DNA from: Cucumis sativus
Lineage: Eukaryota; Streptophyta; Magnoliopsida; Cucurbitales; Cucurbitaceae
Assembly: GCF_000004075.3 (NCBI RefSeq)
Contig: NC_026657.2
Coordinates: 9,858,001 to 9,922,000, forward strand
Length of the DNA stretch: 64,000 bases
Reading direction: 5' to 3'
This document shows, in pieces, positions 13,691 to 26,230 of this stretch. A model generated the notes under the pieces. It made no database searches. It saw only the letters and a list, made by a program, of their open reading frames with translations, and had not been told where the DNA came from. Within the stretch, counting starts at the first letter, position 1; each line of letters begins with the position of its first letter. The position numbers were made by a program, and so were the translations under genes.

Positions 13691-14052
13691 CAATTAAAGT
13701 ACTTTAGATTTTTCAATTTTGATTCCTCTTTCTAAATTGAACGAGACATTTGCTATTTTTGCAAGAAAGAAAACAAATCTTTCGACCATAGACTAAATTG
13801 AATTGTCTTCAAGTGTGGCAATCAAATTGGAAAAAAAGAGAAAGTAGCTAGCTATAGGCAAAAGAAGAAAATGTTAACTTGTGGTTCCAATATTGTATCT
13901 TTTGAGATCCCCCAATTAAATGCCAAGAACTTCAAACAAAGCAACATTGTAATTTGCAATACTTTGCAATAAATAAAAAAAAGCAAAAAACTTATCAATG
14001 GGCAAATGGCTCCCTCTTCCCATGTAAAATATATATAAAAAGAATTGTAGGT

Positions 14053-16320
14053 TTATTTAAGATTATTGGAAGTGAAAAAAGCAAAGTGATCAACCAATTC
14101 ATTATTCCCATGATGATCCTCATCCTTATAATCCTGTTGTTCCTTAAAGCCATGAGTTCCAAATCCATAATGATCTTCTTCATTGGCCTCATTCAACAAA
14201 TTCTCCCAAAACCCTTCATTCAAATCTTCAATATTATCAACATTTCTCTCACAGTTCTCATCCATTATTTCTTTCTTAGGGACATGGTATTTCATTAGAT
14301 GCTCTTCGTCACCAATGGGAAGTAAGTCGACATCCATTTCGATGTCGTCGTTGACGAATGGAGGTAGATGATCATAATCATCTTCTTTTTCTTCTTCGTC
14401 TTCAAAGTCAGGTTGGCCTTGGTCGATGTGTCGTCTTCGTTTTCGATTGATGGTTTCTTCCAATTCTTTGTGTTTGTCTTTTTGGTGGATTAATTGTTGG
14501 ATGAAATCAGGGTTTTGTATTGCTCTTGCTAAGAAGTTCATCATTAGCTGTTGTTTTGTCTCTGTCTTCTTTAAACGACGTTCCATTGTTTGGAGATACG
14601 TTTTTGTGTTTTGTTGCTGTTGTCTTAGCTTCACTACCTCTGCCATCAATACCTTTCCAAACAAAATATCAATTATAAATCTTTAGTCCAATTGGTAAAT
14701 TAATTAACCTCCTGTTTTAGCTTCCATTTACGAAATAAAGAGTTCCATGAATTTTGCTATGTAAATAAGTTTTATATATATATTTTGCAATATGTAGTTA
14801 ACAAATATTAGATTTAAAAATTGATTTTTCTAACAGAATATACTTGAAATTTAAGCAAAATTTTGAGAGAAAAAAAAAAAAAAAACCAATTTTCTTAGCT
14901 TCCATAATATTTGCCTTTTTAAGCACCTCCAAAAATTAGATTTAAAAAACAAGAAACCAATTGGGCAAATTAGTATTTATAAGCAAAACAAAAACTAAAA
15001 GAGTCAGGAAAATAGTTATTAAACAATTATACTTTTTAAAAACATTTATTCTGTAAATTACGGTAAAGAAAATGTGAGAAAACAAGCAAATTACCATTAA
15101 GAAAACAAAACGAATAATGAAAATTATAGTATAGTATGATAACATTTGACTTTTAAATTTTCAAAATTAAGTTTACAAACTAGGCTTCCAATTATAAGTT
15201 TATAAACATTAACTTTTAATTATATGTCTATACTATTACTCAGAATCCATGTCATTTTAAAAGTTAAAAGACTTTTAATAATCATTGATTTTCTTTTTTA
15301 ATTAGATTGTAAATACTTAACTACCTCTTAGAAATGTTTTCAAAACTAGAAAGATGATCTTTAGAAATTAGTTTTTTTTTAAAAAAAAAAAAAATTAGCT
15401 AACAACTCAAAATTTTCCTAATTTTGACTTTGAAAAGAAAAAAAAAATGGAGAAAAAATGAACACAATTTTCTACAACTTACAATAGTATTAAAAACTGC
15501 GAAAATCACACCTAAAAAATTACGAGAACATAATTATAAATTTCAAACAAAAATATATATAATAACTTCATCAATTTTTCTGTTTACTATTAGATTAACA
15601 CTGCATATAAGCCATAAGTTCTACAACATTTTACTCATTTTATTCAATTTTAACTAACCTGCTTATCACGTTGCAACCGATCGACTTCTCCGTCGAGCCC
15701 AAATCGGCCGACCTCAACACAAGAATCCGGAGCTTGATGAGAAGCGTTCGGTTGCGACGCTTTCCTCCTCCGAATCAGCTTCAAAAGATGTTTTTGCCCT
15801 CTCAAAAAACCTTCATGAGCAAATTCCCACTTATCTGGATCCACTTTTCTAAATCCCTAATCGGAAAAAATAAAATATTGATTTCAGATCTATCAATATT
15901 TTATTAATAAAAAAACTCGAAAGCAACATAAAAAAATTTATTATATATTAACTTAATTGAATGGGAATAATAACGTTACAAATATAGATATGAAGAGAAA
16001 AAGAAGAAGAAAGAATTAGAACTTACATAGGTATTAAGCTGTCTAACGAAGCTGGAGAAATTGCTATGTTTAAAATATTTGGGAAGAAGAGTTAAGGAAA
16101 AAGATTGAGGATCCCAAACCACGAAGCTATTGTTGCCTCTGCTCCAAGACACAATATGATTTGTTCCAATATCTTCTATTATTTCATATGTTTTCGTCAG
16201 AAACGGCGGAGGTCCCGCTTCGTGTAGCCCTTCCATTGGCTGAGGAGACGCCGCCGTCGTCGTCCCTGATGAACCCGACGCTGGAATTTCCTCCTTCACT
16301 CGCCGCCCAGGACGATTCAT
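14053..16320 (-). CDS. HSFA6B: class A heat stress transcription factor, HsfA6b/A2-like
   Basis: Three exons, 16320-16027, 15856-15659 and 14652-14053, give 363 aa. Residues about 38-131 form the Hsf DNA-binding domain: [25 protein letters not shown], then [12 protein letters not shown] across the intron position conserved in Hsf genes. The coiled-coil HR-A/B oligomerisation region spans about 155-215 with the long class A insert and [14 protein letters not shown] basic NLS NRKRRRH lies near 233-239, an acidic stretch follows, the AHA activation motif [10 protein letters not shown] is at 310-319, and a hydrophobic LVDHFAFF tail may be the export signal. Such factors bind heat shock elements as trimers in the nucleus and activate chaperone and ABA/drought genes. 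The A6b assignment rests on the VKEEIPA start and the AHA motif; A2 is the alternative. An in-frame ATG at 16353 exists, but family starts favour 16320. The second intron (about 1 kb) is unusual. Confidence 0.93.
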
Positions 16321-16821
16321 GATCTGGGTCCTCCTTACTTTTTTCAAACTCAATTAACCTCACTTGCCCTCTCTCTACAAAATTCTAAAACAATAAGGTA
16401 TATCACTAAAAGAGTGGAAATATAGACTGTGAAAGGAGATGAGGTGATAGAAAGTAGATAGAGAGAGAGAGAGTAGGTGTTGAAAGGAAGAGAGAATCAG
16501 TACTAATTATAGAAACAAAGTGAAAAAAAGATGTAATTTTTTTGTTTTGTATTTTCCATTTTAGCCCTTTCCCTTTAGAGAATGGCATGGATTTAATTAA
16601 GGAAGGTGAGACTTGAGATGAGACAGATATTTTTCTCTCTCCTCAAATAGATATTTTCCCCATTTTGGGGAAATTTTATAATAGTGAGATTTATATATAT
16701 ATATAAAAACTTAGGGTTAATGTCACAATCAGAGAGGATGTGACTGTGTAGGAGAGGAGAGAGTGATGTGTTTGGAAAAATAGGTTTTATAGTTCCCTTT
16801 TTCTGATGGATCCTGCAATCC

Positions 16822-16834
16822 GAATGTTCTAGAT
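16822..16834 (-). promoter_or_regulatory. heat shock element-like site upstream of the Hsf gene
   Basis: The plus strand reads GAAtgTTCtaGAt, two perfect nGAAn/nTTCn units and a partial third with correct spacing. It lies about 500 bp upstream of the Hsf start codon. It could allow autoregulation or heat induction. A single site of this length can occur by chance. Confidence 0.45.
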
Positions 16835-17938
16835 CATCAAATAGAAGGACAGAATGATGATATATGTGCTAAAATTAACCAAGTAGATTTTATGTTTCAC
16901 TGTTTTAGAATTTGTTGACAAAAATTTACATTTGAATATACCAATAACGTATAAGTATAAATCAAAATTATAATCGAAAAACTTGAGTTAACAATAGACG
17001 ACATCCAAAATCTTATCCAGAATTGAAAGGCAATGTGGATTGAAGAAGTGTCAAAGATCATAGTTTGGTGGGTGTCACCCAAACCAATTATGTTTGAAGC
17101 GTGGGTCCATTTTCAAAACCATTTTTTTTTTTTTTGTTCTAAACACTTCATAGCAATGAAACAAGCTTATCCACTCAAATCATTACACGTGGATTTTAAA
17201 AATAATAATATTCTTTGGAATTTTCCTCCTCATCTTATGCTACGTGTACGGTCCAAGATTTCATGGACTGACTGTTCAAACCTCACAAATGGGATATCAC
17301 CAACTAATTGTTTTAATTATTTAGTAAAGCTTTTCTTTAATAAAAAATTGGCAAAAAGTGGTCTATAAAAAACTGTTTTGAAACTGTATTTTTGGGATTC
17401 TAAAACTAATATTTGAAAATTGATATTTTGGAGAAACGATAGACGTGGACTAATGATTCTTCACGAGGGTGACCTTTTTTCAATAAAGAAAACATATTAT
17501 AACAAAAATATCTAATACGGATTTATTTATTTAGTTAGGTAAGTAGAAAACTATAGGGAAAAGAAAAAACATTTTGGCATCAGAAAAAAATGTTGGCTTA
17601 CTTCCTTTTGTTTCATATCTTTTATTAAAAAATATTACCTTCTTTTCCATCATCAAACCAACTATATTAGTTTAGAAAAATGTTCAAACCAATCTTAATT
17701 GTGGAGAGTATTAGATGGTCAATTTTTTAATCATTAATTTGATTTTTTTTTCTAAACTGACCAACGCTAACTAAACTCCTACTCCTACTCCTATTCTTTT
17801 CTCCAATTGATGGACTTGATTCTATTAATTTTTCGTGTCCACTCCTAACTTATGCTAATCGAAAACTTTCAAAATTCAAAATTAAGTATAATGAGACGTA
17901 GGGGACTAAAATGGTATTTTACTAAAAAAAAAGAAAAA

Positions 17939-17956
17939 GAGAGAGAGAGAGAGAGA
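17939..17956. repeat. (GA)n microsatellite
   Basis: An uninterrupted GA run inside a longer purine-rich tract. Confidence 0.85.
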
Positions 17957-18256
17957 AAATAATAAAATAAGGAAGATGGATTATAAGATTTAAAAGAAAT
18001 GAAAGATTAAATGAAAAGGGGGAAGTTAGTGTGAAAGAATGTAAAGGAAGGAGGGACACGTGGTGGAAGGAGAAGGGGGAGGATGAGAGAGTATAATAAT
18101 GAGAGTGATGGGAAGAAGCGGCAGAGAGTGTGAGCCAATGACGCGTAACTAAATACACCACTCCTTTTCTTTTCTTTTATTATACTATTTTTTTTACCCA
18201 ACAGATAGACGATTTGTGTAGAACCTCCTCAGTCCTCACAACACCATACCCCACCC

Positions 18257-18287
18257 TTTTTTCTTTTCTTTTCTTTTCTTTTCTTTT
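18257..18287. repeat. (TTTTC)n microsatellite
   Basis: Five-base TTTTC units repeat about five times and then pass into an (ATT)n run ending near 18299. Confidence 0.85.
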
Positions 18288-19594
18288 ATTATTATTATTG
18301 TTTCCCTTTCCCCCTTTTCCTTCAAAAGTTGCTCAACTCATGTTCCCTCTTTTATCCTTTCAAAATACCATCACTACCTTTTTGTTAGGGTCCTTTCCAA
18401 ATTATTAAATATTCTACTAAAAATTACATTTACTTATCTTCATGCATCTTCTTCTAATAATTATATTTTAATAGTTGGGTAAGATATACATATATCTTGC
18501 TGGTACCTAAAGGACTAGGGTCTGGACATATAGTTGTCTTCTACACTGATATTTTAAGCTAGTTATTAACAACCAAAGTGGTACATGGCCAACTCCAATT
18601 TATTTTTTTCTGTCTTTCTCGTCTGACATCCTTTCGTGTCTCAAGAAATTTTAAGGAGATGCAGCCCTTTTTGTGTAACAATATGACCATAAATTTTGAT
18701 AAAAAGTATGGGTTGAATCACAAGTGACAACAATGTACCATTGAGCTCTTGCTTACTCAAAAACAATGAGTTCAATTAATTTTCTTTTCTAAAATTATTG
18801 CACTAAAAAGACTCTAATCTCTGAGAAACATTTGAAAGCTGATATTGGAATTGAAAGTCGTCAAGATGTTTGACAAAATTGGAAAGTGTAGCAAGTGTGG
18901 TGGGCAAACCTAGAAGGGTGGCAGAATGTATAATCTAAATTTTCGTGCCGAAGAAACTACAACATTATTCCAAAGTCCAATTATCATCAAACATTATACT
19001 TATTACAACATTTGAAAAACTAGAAGCATCGATAAAAACAAATGGTAAATGTTAGGATTTGATTTGTTTCTTTTTCTTTTTGTTTTGGTGGAAAAGTGTT
19101 AGAAAAGGAAACAGAGGGCAGGGATATTAGGTGTATCTCGTTTTGTCTTTTGTGAAATAATTAAAAATGAACCTAATTTTGTTTCAATTTCTCTAACCCA
19201 CACGAAGTCTTTATAGTTTGTAGCTGCACTTTCCAGACCAATGCATTGCCCAAACATTGCCTGTGGGAGATTTTATATACTCCTCATGTGGACTCTCTTC
19301 ATTTGTGGGACTCAACTGAATATCACTTAATTTACAATGACTGTAATTCTTAAGTAACTTCAAAAAAATTCAATTATAATACGCATTAAGCAAATATTTA
19401 TTAATTTTCAAACTTTAACATAAAAAGAACAAAATTTGAGAAAAACTAATTTGAACAATATCAAAAGAGCCTATGATTGACAAATTGTCTTAGTAACTTT
19501 CAAATCCAATTACTTTAATACCGTTCATTGTACATATAAAAGTTAAATCCCATTTAAGCCATACTTCAAATAGCAATATATGATTACAACGAAA

Positions 19595-19618
19595 CTCTCT
19601 CTCTCTCTCTCTCTCTCT
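19595..19618. repeat. (CT)12 microsatellite
   Basis: Perfect CT dinucleotide run with no gene nearby. Confidence 0.9.
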
Positions 19619-20242
19619 ACGCATTCCTCTCTATTGCACACAAAAAAGTAATAAAATATTTAGACACATACCTAAATATTACCCAACAAAATAAGAATCG
19701 ATACAATATAAGAAATACGTAAACAACTAGAAATATTAGCCAAATAAGAGGAATTAAACTCTCATTTCTTTGAAAATGTAAACTTCATCTACCTACTCTC
19801 TAAATTGAAGGGTTTCTAGAAAACGTGAATTTGTAATTTTGGGTGAGAATTCATACACATCGAACATATTAACTTCAACTCACAAGATGCTGCACTTTCT
19901 CTGAATTTAATTTCCTACAATACCACCACAGTACAATTTATTCCATAAAATTTGTGAGAAACTCGGCAATATGAAAGTCGGTTAACATATGCACAATGAC
20001 GGCTGATAAGTATAATGTTTATTTCATCTATACCATACGCTAAAATTACATTATTTTAGAGACACAACATGAAAGACACTGAATAGAAATACTTGAGTTT
20101 TTGCATAAGCTAAGGCATAGCAAAGCATGACAAGCCACAGACATACCCTAGAAAGGACATGCATACCAGACCATACAAATAGTAACATGTTTTGGTACCC
20201 CGAGACTTGATTTCAAACTTTAGAAGTTCTAGTAGGCAGGTT

Positions 20243-23148
20243 TCAAGCTGCAGCGTTAACGGCTTGGATACTAGCTTCCTTCTCCACAAAACTTTTGACA
20301 TACTCCTTCCTGCAAAGTAACAAAAAAGTTCATAGGGCCATGTATAATTGAATCAACTTCATGCTACGGAGCATAGAGAGCTCATTACTGCACCAACCAA
20401 GAAATTGCAATACCTTGCTGGAAGATGATCATTGGGACGGTTGTGAGGAGTCCAGACAGGATCACCAACAAAGAGTCGCATAGCCTACAAAATTGACCTT
20501 CATGAGAAAATTTGTTCCTCTTGCTAATGCAGTTATAATATATACAAATGCAATTAAGCAATAGAATTGGTGATAATAAGACTGCATTAACGACATTGTT
20601 CAAAAATTTTGATTGGAAAAGTATACTGCTACTCCGCAAGGCATGGGATAGTGAATCTAATGCCACTACATGGTGCTCCAAAATCAAAATTACTTAAGCC
20701 TCTTTTGGTAACCATTTTGTTTCTTAAAATTAAACCAATAAACACTGCTTTCACCTCAAAACTTTTTTCCTTTGTTCTTAATATTCTACCAATGATTTAA
20801 AAGAGCAAGTCAAAATTTGAAAACTAAAAGAGGTAGCTTTCAAAAAGTTGTTTTTGTTTCTAGAATTTTGCTGATGCAAATAATTATATTATTAAGACAT
20901 GGAAAGGAAATAAGCTTAATTTTCAAAAACTTAAACAAAAAACGAAATGGTCACCAAACGGAACTTAGTAATTGTTCTCCCTTTATCGTTCCTACCACAC
21001 GGATGGCCTTTATTATATAACCATTATAGATTTTTATTGGTTGGAAGATTGGTATCTTAGCCCCATTGTTATTTACAAGTCAAAAAGCCAAACATATATG
21101 AAGTATGAACTAAATTCTTGTTGTACTGAATGGAGTAAACCACATCCTTGCTCTCTACAGAGAAAGTGTGCAGTGGAAATCATTGCAAAGTAGATGATGA
21201 GAAGAGTAAAATGAACCTACACACAGTATTCTAAAAGGAACACACAAGTGAGAAAGGCAAATGAATGGTGAGAAAGGGTTGGAACTTAGAAAGACTGTCT
21301 TCACTCATCATTAAGCATTCGGAGTGTACGAATGCAAGTTCTATAAAGTATATGCTTACCTTGATGTAATTGTCAGAATCCAGAGTAAAGCGATGATAAA
21401 TTCCAGCAGGCAAGACAATCATTGCTCCCTTCTTTACCCAAATGCGAATCCATTTGTCATTCAGATCTCTAACATCAAAGTAACCTTCATCCACCCATAT
21501 TAAGGAAAAAGAAAATTAGAAGCCACAAATAATAAATGCTTAAGGTCTAGAAATATAACTAATCCTACCACTTCCAGCCACACAATAACGGATCTCCTCA
21601 TCAGTGTGAAGGTGTTCCTCGTAAAAGTTTTTAATCTTCTCATTGTAATTAGGAAGCTTTTCTGGGCAGACCTCGCAGAAGTCCTGACAGTAAAATTGCA
21701 GTCAACTATAAATAGCAAAAGAAAGACATCCATAGAGGAGAGCAAAAAAACAAAATAATCAGATTCAGGAAAATTGATTTCAAAACAATTTTAACAAGCA
21801 CTAGAACACGTTCTTTTCCATACAGGTAAAATAGAAGGTTATAACCACACAAGGAAATGAAACGAACCATGTAGGAGTAATTACGATCATGGCGTATTTT
21901 CTTCAATTCCTCATCTGTTTCATATATGTCAGCATCTAGCCTCCAGCTCAGAACTCCAAGTTCTAAAACGTTAGCAATTCAAACGATATAAGTCTATCTG
22001 AAATCACATAGCATTGTACAACTGTAAGCTATTCTATTCACATTTCTCAGCAAGTCGTACCATCAAGTTTCTGTAAGGATACATATTGCTTTGGTTCAAG
22101 GTGATGAGGAAGCCTCTGGTCCTCATCACTGTCATCCATAAACCATGCCTGAATCACTTCCTCTCTTGGATCCTGTAAACGAAAGTTTCAAGAGATTGTA
22201 ATCATAACGATAGTTACAAACACACGAGGGCTCACAATTGGGTCAAACATGGACAAATTTCAGGGGAGTAGTCCTGAATAATTACATAATTTATTAGACA
22301 ACATCAAATGCATGCATAGCCAAATACACCGTTTAAGACAAAAAGAGAAACTATGAACATATGATCTCCATCAGTCATCACTATTTATATGCTATTTAAG
22401 CCTACCTAAATTTTCATCAATAGCTCAATGATGCTCAGACCTATAACCACAAACTACAAAAGGGAAGACTGCAAAGAATTTGAAAGCATTTTTTCATTTC
22501 GAATGTGATCGTGCACATCCGTTAATATAAAATACACGAGATATCCATTTCATACTGACAGCAAACTGGAAAACAAAATATTACATTGAGGCCAAAACAG
22601 AAAACTCATATCAACACCGGAACAAAGGCATAAATATTACTAAGGCTTCCCGAAATTTTGAAAAATGAAGAACATGCATGAATGCTGGACAATTATACAA
22701 TAGACAGAAATTAAGACATCAACCCAAACAAACCCCCCAGTGCCCCAAAGCTGGCGTTGAAATTCCGAAATCCAAACCGGAATTTCAGCATTTTCCCCAG
22801 GGAAAAGTAGATAAAAATGAAGGTGACTAGAAGTCTAAACCAAAACCAGTTCCACGTTTCAAGGAAAAGGAACATGCAAGCGTTTCAGTCTAGGGCAGCA
22901 TCATCTTGATGTTTAGAAGTATTAACAGCAGAGTAAACTACGGAAGATTATCAAGTAAATCGATAGGAAATTAAATTTCAAGAAGAAATCATCCAAGAAT
23001 TCCCAGAAATTCCGAACATGCAAAGCCAATTGGTGCGGAGATGAAACCAAACTCTTGATGAAAAAGGAGAACAGAACAAATTAAAGATATGGAAAGAAGC
23101 GATTGTAATGAACAGCAAAGAAAAACTTGCCTTGTCGAGAACAGCCAT
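20243..23148 (-). CDS. ARD: acireductone dioxygenase (ARD), methionine salvage
   Basis: Seven exons, 23148-23131, 22172-22061, 21962-21868, 21683-21569, 21484-21360, 20484-20414 and 20309-20243, give 200 aa, the normal ARD length. The enzyme oxidises acireductone to the 2-keto acid precursor of methionine (Fe2+ form), recycling the methylthio group left by ethylene and polyamine synthesis. The cupin metal ligands are visible: His99 and His101 in EEHLHTDEE, Glu105, and His144 in [20 protein letters not shown]-like and [11 protein letters not shown] blocks are also family features. The first exon codes only MAVLDK; its donor is AAG|GCAAGT, so intron 1 is GC-AG. Using the nearby GT instead breaks the frame. 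The other five introns are GT-AG. Localisation is expected in cytosol and nucleus. Confidence 0.97.
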
Positions 23149-23530
23149 CGTCAACTGCAACCTTCGGCCTCAGCTTCAGAAAAAAAAAATCCCAATCAAA
23201 TTCGATTGCTGAAAGGCAACGCGTGAACAAGTGAAAACGAAGGGAACTAATATACACATTCATTGTACCCAAAAAGACCATAATGCCCACGACTCATTGC
23301 CTCCTTTTTCTTGTTTTCCTTCGCACCGTTTTCATTTCCAATTGAGCCGTTTTTTGAGAGAAAAAAACAACCTTCCTTTTTAGATTTTTTCTTTATAATT
23401 CGTAAAATTTATATTTTTGAAATATATTAATATGAATAGAATCTAAATTTTTATTATAAATTACAAATATTTAATTAAACTTACTTTTTTTTTAATTTCT
23501 TACTAAAATAATAAACTATTTCAATCTATC

Positions 23531-23566
23531 TATCCACTAATATTTATTACTATCCATTAGTGGATA
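23531..23566. repeat. inverted repeat, 11-base arms
   Basis: Arms TATCCACTAAT (23531-23541) and ATTAGTGGATA (23556-23566) are perfectly complementary, with a 14-base loop. It resembles the other decayed palindromic repeats in the window. Confidence 0.6.
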
Positions 23567-23594
23567 AACTATAAAACTTTGTTAGATTAATAAC

Positions 23595-23630
23595 AATGTG
23601 TTATTTAAACAAAATGTGTTATTTAAACAA
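23595..23630. repeat. 18-bp tandem duplication
   Basis: The unit AATGTGTTATTTAAACAA occurs twice head to tail without a mismatch (23595-23612, 23613-23630). Confidence 0.8.
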
Positions 23631-23954
23631 TTGTTTGGGTAAAAATAGGTAATGTTTTTATGAAAAATTATTGTAAATTAATTAATTTTAACTAAAAAAT
23701 AATTGTGGAGGACGAGTGAAGATTATCAAAAGTATAAATAAATTTCAAATCTAAGAACTATAATTGAGGTTTTTTAAAATAAAAAATTAACAAAAGTAAA
23801 CAAAACCACAAAAATTATTACAATTGTGTAAATATTTTGTTAAATATTGCATTGTTTACAATTTCTCTTTCAAAGATTCATATAATTGAAGATAAAATAA
23901 ATTTAGAAAGGGTATAGTTGGAAAGGGAATAAGTAAGAGAAAAAGGATCACAAT

Positions 23955-24125
23955 TCAGTGGTTGCTGGGAAAGGCGCCATGTGGTGGAAGAGTAGTCCGG
24001 ACAAGAGAGCGGTCAGATGACGTAGCGGAGGCTCCGACGTTGGTCAAGGTTACCGACGACTCCGGTTGCCGGTAAAAGAAATTGGATAGCATCCATCTTT
24101 CCAGATTCTGGGATTGAATTTCCAT
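23955..24125 (-). CDS. possible small ORF of unknown function
   Basis: A 56-residue frame starts MEIQSQNLERWM and ends PPHGAFPSNH. It coincides with a local GC-rich island in an otherwise AT-rich desert, and its amino-acid use is balanced rather than the Ile/Lys/Tyr bias of random frames here. A longer in-frame start exists at 24356, but that part is low complexity. I do not recognise the family. It may be an exon of an unseen gene, a gene fragment or chance. Confidence 0.2.
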   Translation of the reverse strand: MEIQSQNLERWMLSNFFYRQPESSVTLTNVGASATSSDRSLVRTTLPPHGAFPSNH

Positions 24126-26230
24126 CTCCGGGTTCAGGGAATTCAAACAGAATATTTTAAGGTTGAATTCAAAAGGAGTTTGTAGAATTTTAACTGCAAA
24201 CCCCAAACACAAATCTGGTTTCTTTCCATTATTTGAAAATGTATGTACTATGTAAGGCCTTTGGTGAACAAGTTGAACTTCTCCTCCCTTTATTTCAATT
24301 ATTTTTGTTTGGAACACCTTCAAATATAATGTATATCCACACACACACACACACATATATTCAATTATGAAATTCTAGTAAATCACCGATAGTTCAATCA
24401 TTCAAGTTTATTGCTGGCAAGTACTTTTACTATATTTGTAATTGTTTTTTTACATGTTGCTATACATTTATTGTTTTTTTAAAAAAAACTTGTGGTAAGC
24501 ATGTTATATAATAGCTCATCGAGATCACATAACATAACTTAAGAGAACCTTTTCTTAAACCATTTGAAAATGTAATATTGGAGTGTTTATCTAATCTAGA
24601 GATAGCATTTTGACCAAATTAAAAACAAACATAATTCGATATTAAGAATTATATCTATTAAAAAAAGAAAGAAAGAAAGAAGCACGAGGCACGCACTGGA
24701 AGCTCATTAAAAGATGAAGCTGCAGATAAGTGGGCCTTATACTGCAAAAATGGGCCTAGCTTCATTAGTTCTACTGCCAAGTCGACCCAGTCCAACACTC
24801 CAACAATCAAAATTATATTTCTTTATCTCTCTCTATTTTTTCTTCTTCCTTTTTTCCTTTTTTATTATTGAAATTAAAAAAGAAAAAAAGGAAAGGAAAA
24901 GTGTATACATATTTTTTAATATATATATATTTTGGTAACAAAAATAATAAAATATTTAAAAAATTAAAGAAAAGTGATGTGGTAAAAACAAGTAGCGTCC
25001 TCCAAGTGTAGATAGAGAGTGGGAATCTGGGAATAGGTGAGGAAAGAGGAGGGGGGGTCCCATTTCACATTAAACGAAGGTGATCGGAGCGTCCAGGAAT
25101 TAAGATTGAAGGGTGGAGATTTAGAGAGAGATGAGGAGAGAAAATAATGGGGAGTGGTGGTGTAAGTAAGTGTAAGTAAAAGAGTTTTTTAACTCAGATG
25201 TTGGTTCTGTACGAGACAGCTTCCCCCCTCCCCCCCTACCTTTTTTCTCCCCCCACGTACGTAACCCACACGGGTGTGCTCTTCCCCCCCTACTTATCTT
25301 TTCCTTTTACCATTTTAACCCTACTACTACTACTCTTCAACTCCCTCTTCACATTTTTTTTACTCACTTTAATATTTATTAATTTTCTGTATAAAATAAT
25401 CAATACATTCTTAAAAAAAAAAATGTTATTTTCAACCATAAAAATCCAGCTAAAATTTAACTCCTAAACTTATGATATTTTTTAATATAGAAATAGGATA
25501 TTAAAATGATAAATTTTAAATAATTGTATTGATACAAATTGTACAACTAATGTAAATTGTCTTATTATGGAGTGCTTTTTTCAATTTATCTTTAAATAAT
25601 TTTCTTAAAAGAAAAGAAAATATTCTTTTTTTTTTTTGTAAAAATTACAAGAAGAGAAGCTACTGTTATTCATCAGATAATCTGAAATAACTTGTTAGTA
25701 AATGTGGGGTGGTCATACTTTAAAATATTTTGGAATTTGATTTATGTGTGAAATTTCTTTTGAACAAAAAATTAAAGAAATATATTCTTCACCATAATTT
25801 CAATAAGATTATCTATTTTAGTAAAAACCTAACTTTAAAGAGAAAAAAATTCACACATAAATGAATGGTTTATAAATTTTCTATAACTTTTACGAGTCTA
25901 AAAATATTTGTTCTCTCAAAAGACGACACTAATTGGTTGATTATGATTCTTTATATTTAGCTTTTAATCACACAAATCCCCCAGCATTTAAAGTAGTATA
26001 TATTTTACACTTCTAAAAGTTCAATATTAAAATAAATATTTTAAAAAAAATTTAGTAACCTAAACATTGACCATACAATGAAATATTCGTAAAAAAAAAA
26101 AAAGAGATGTATATGATGAGGGAGAGGGGTAAATGGGTAATTTAGCCTCAAAAAAACAGTTCACAATTCACATAACAATACAAACAAAGGACCCCCCACC
26201 CAACAAGTTCATCCATACAATAAGACAAAC
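24126..26230. other. intergenic DNA upstream of EPFL
   Basis: It contains an (AC)n run (about 24341-24353) and two TGGGCC motifs (about 24730 and 24755). A strongly purine-rich block (about 25010-25160) turns into a C-rich block (about 25215-25300). There is no coding signature. The promoter of the EPFL gene probably lies in its last few hundred bases. Confidence 0.5.

Larger units (their letters stand above)
10791..14052. other. intergenic DNA, dymeclin to Hsf
   Basis: There is no protein-coding signature. The stretch contains (GAA)n near 11155-11170, a GC-richer island with site II-like motifs at about 12230-12400, and a degenerate repeat region at 12900-13690. The last ~100 bp next to the Hsf stop are probably its 3' UTR. 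Confidence 0.6.
16835..20242. other. intergenic DNA, Hsf to ARD
   Basis: No gene is supported. A purine-rich block at about 17935-18140 contains a G-box CACGTG (18057-18062) and is followed by a pyrimidine-rich block (18230-18330). Simple repeats are listed separately. The end next to 20243 is likely the ARD 3' UTR. Confidence 0.6.
23149..23953. other. ARD 5' flank and AT-rich intergenic DNA
   Basis: The first ~150 bp upstream of the ARD start (to about 23350) are GC-richer and probably hold the 5' UTR and promoter. Beyond that the sequence is strongly AT-rich and contains the two small repeats listed at 23531 and 23595. Confidence 0.5.

Noticed and set aside
16321..16353. Upstream ATG ([11 protein letters not shown]) as the Hsf start
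   Set aside because: Related Hsf proteins begin close to the KEE.PA block; the ATG at 16320 fits better, though the upstream one remains possible.
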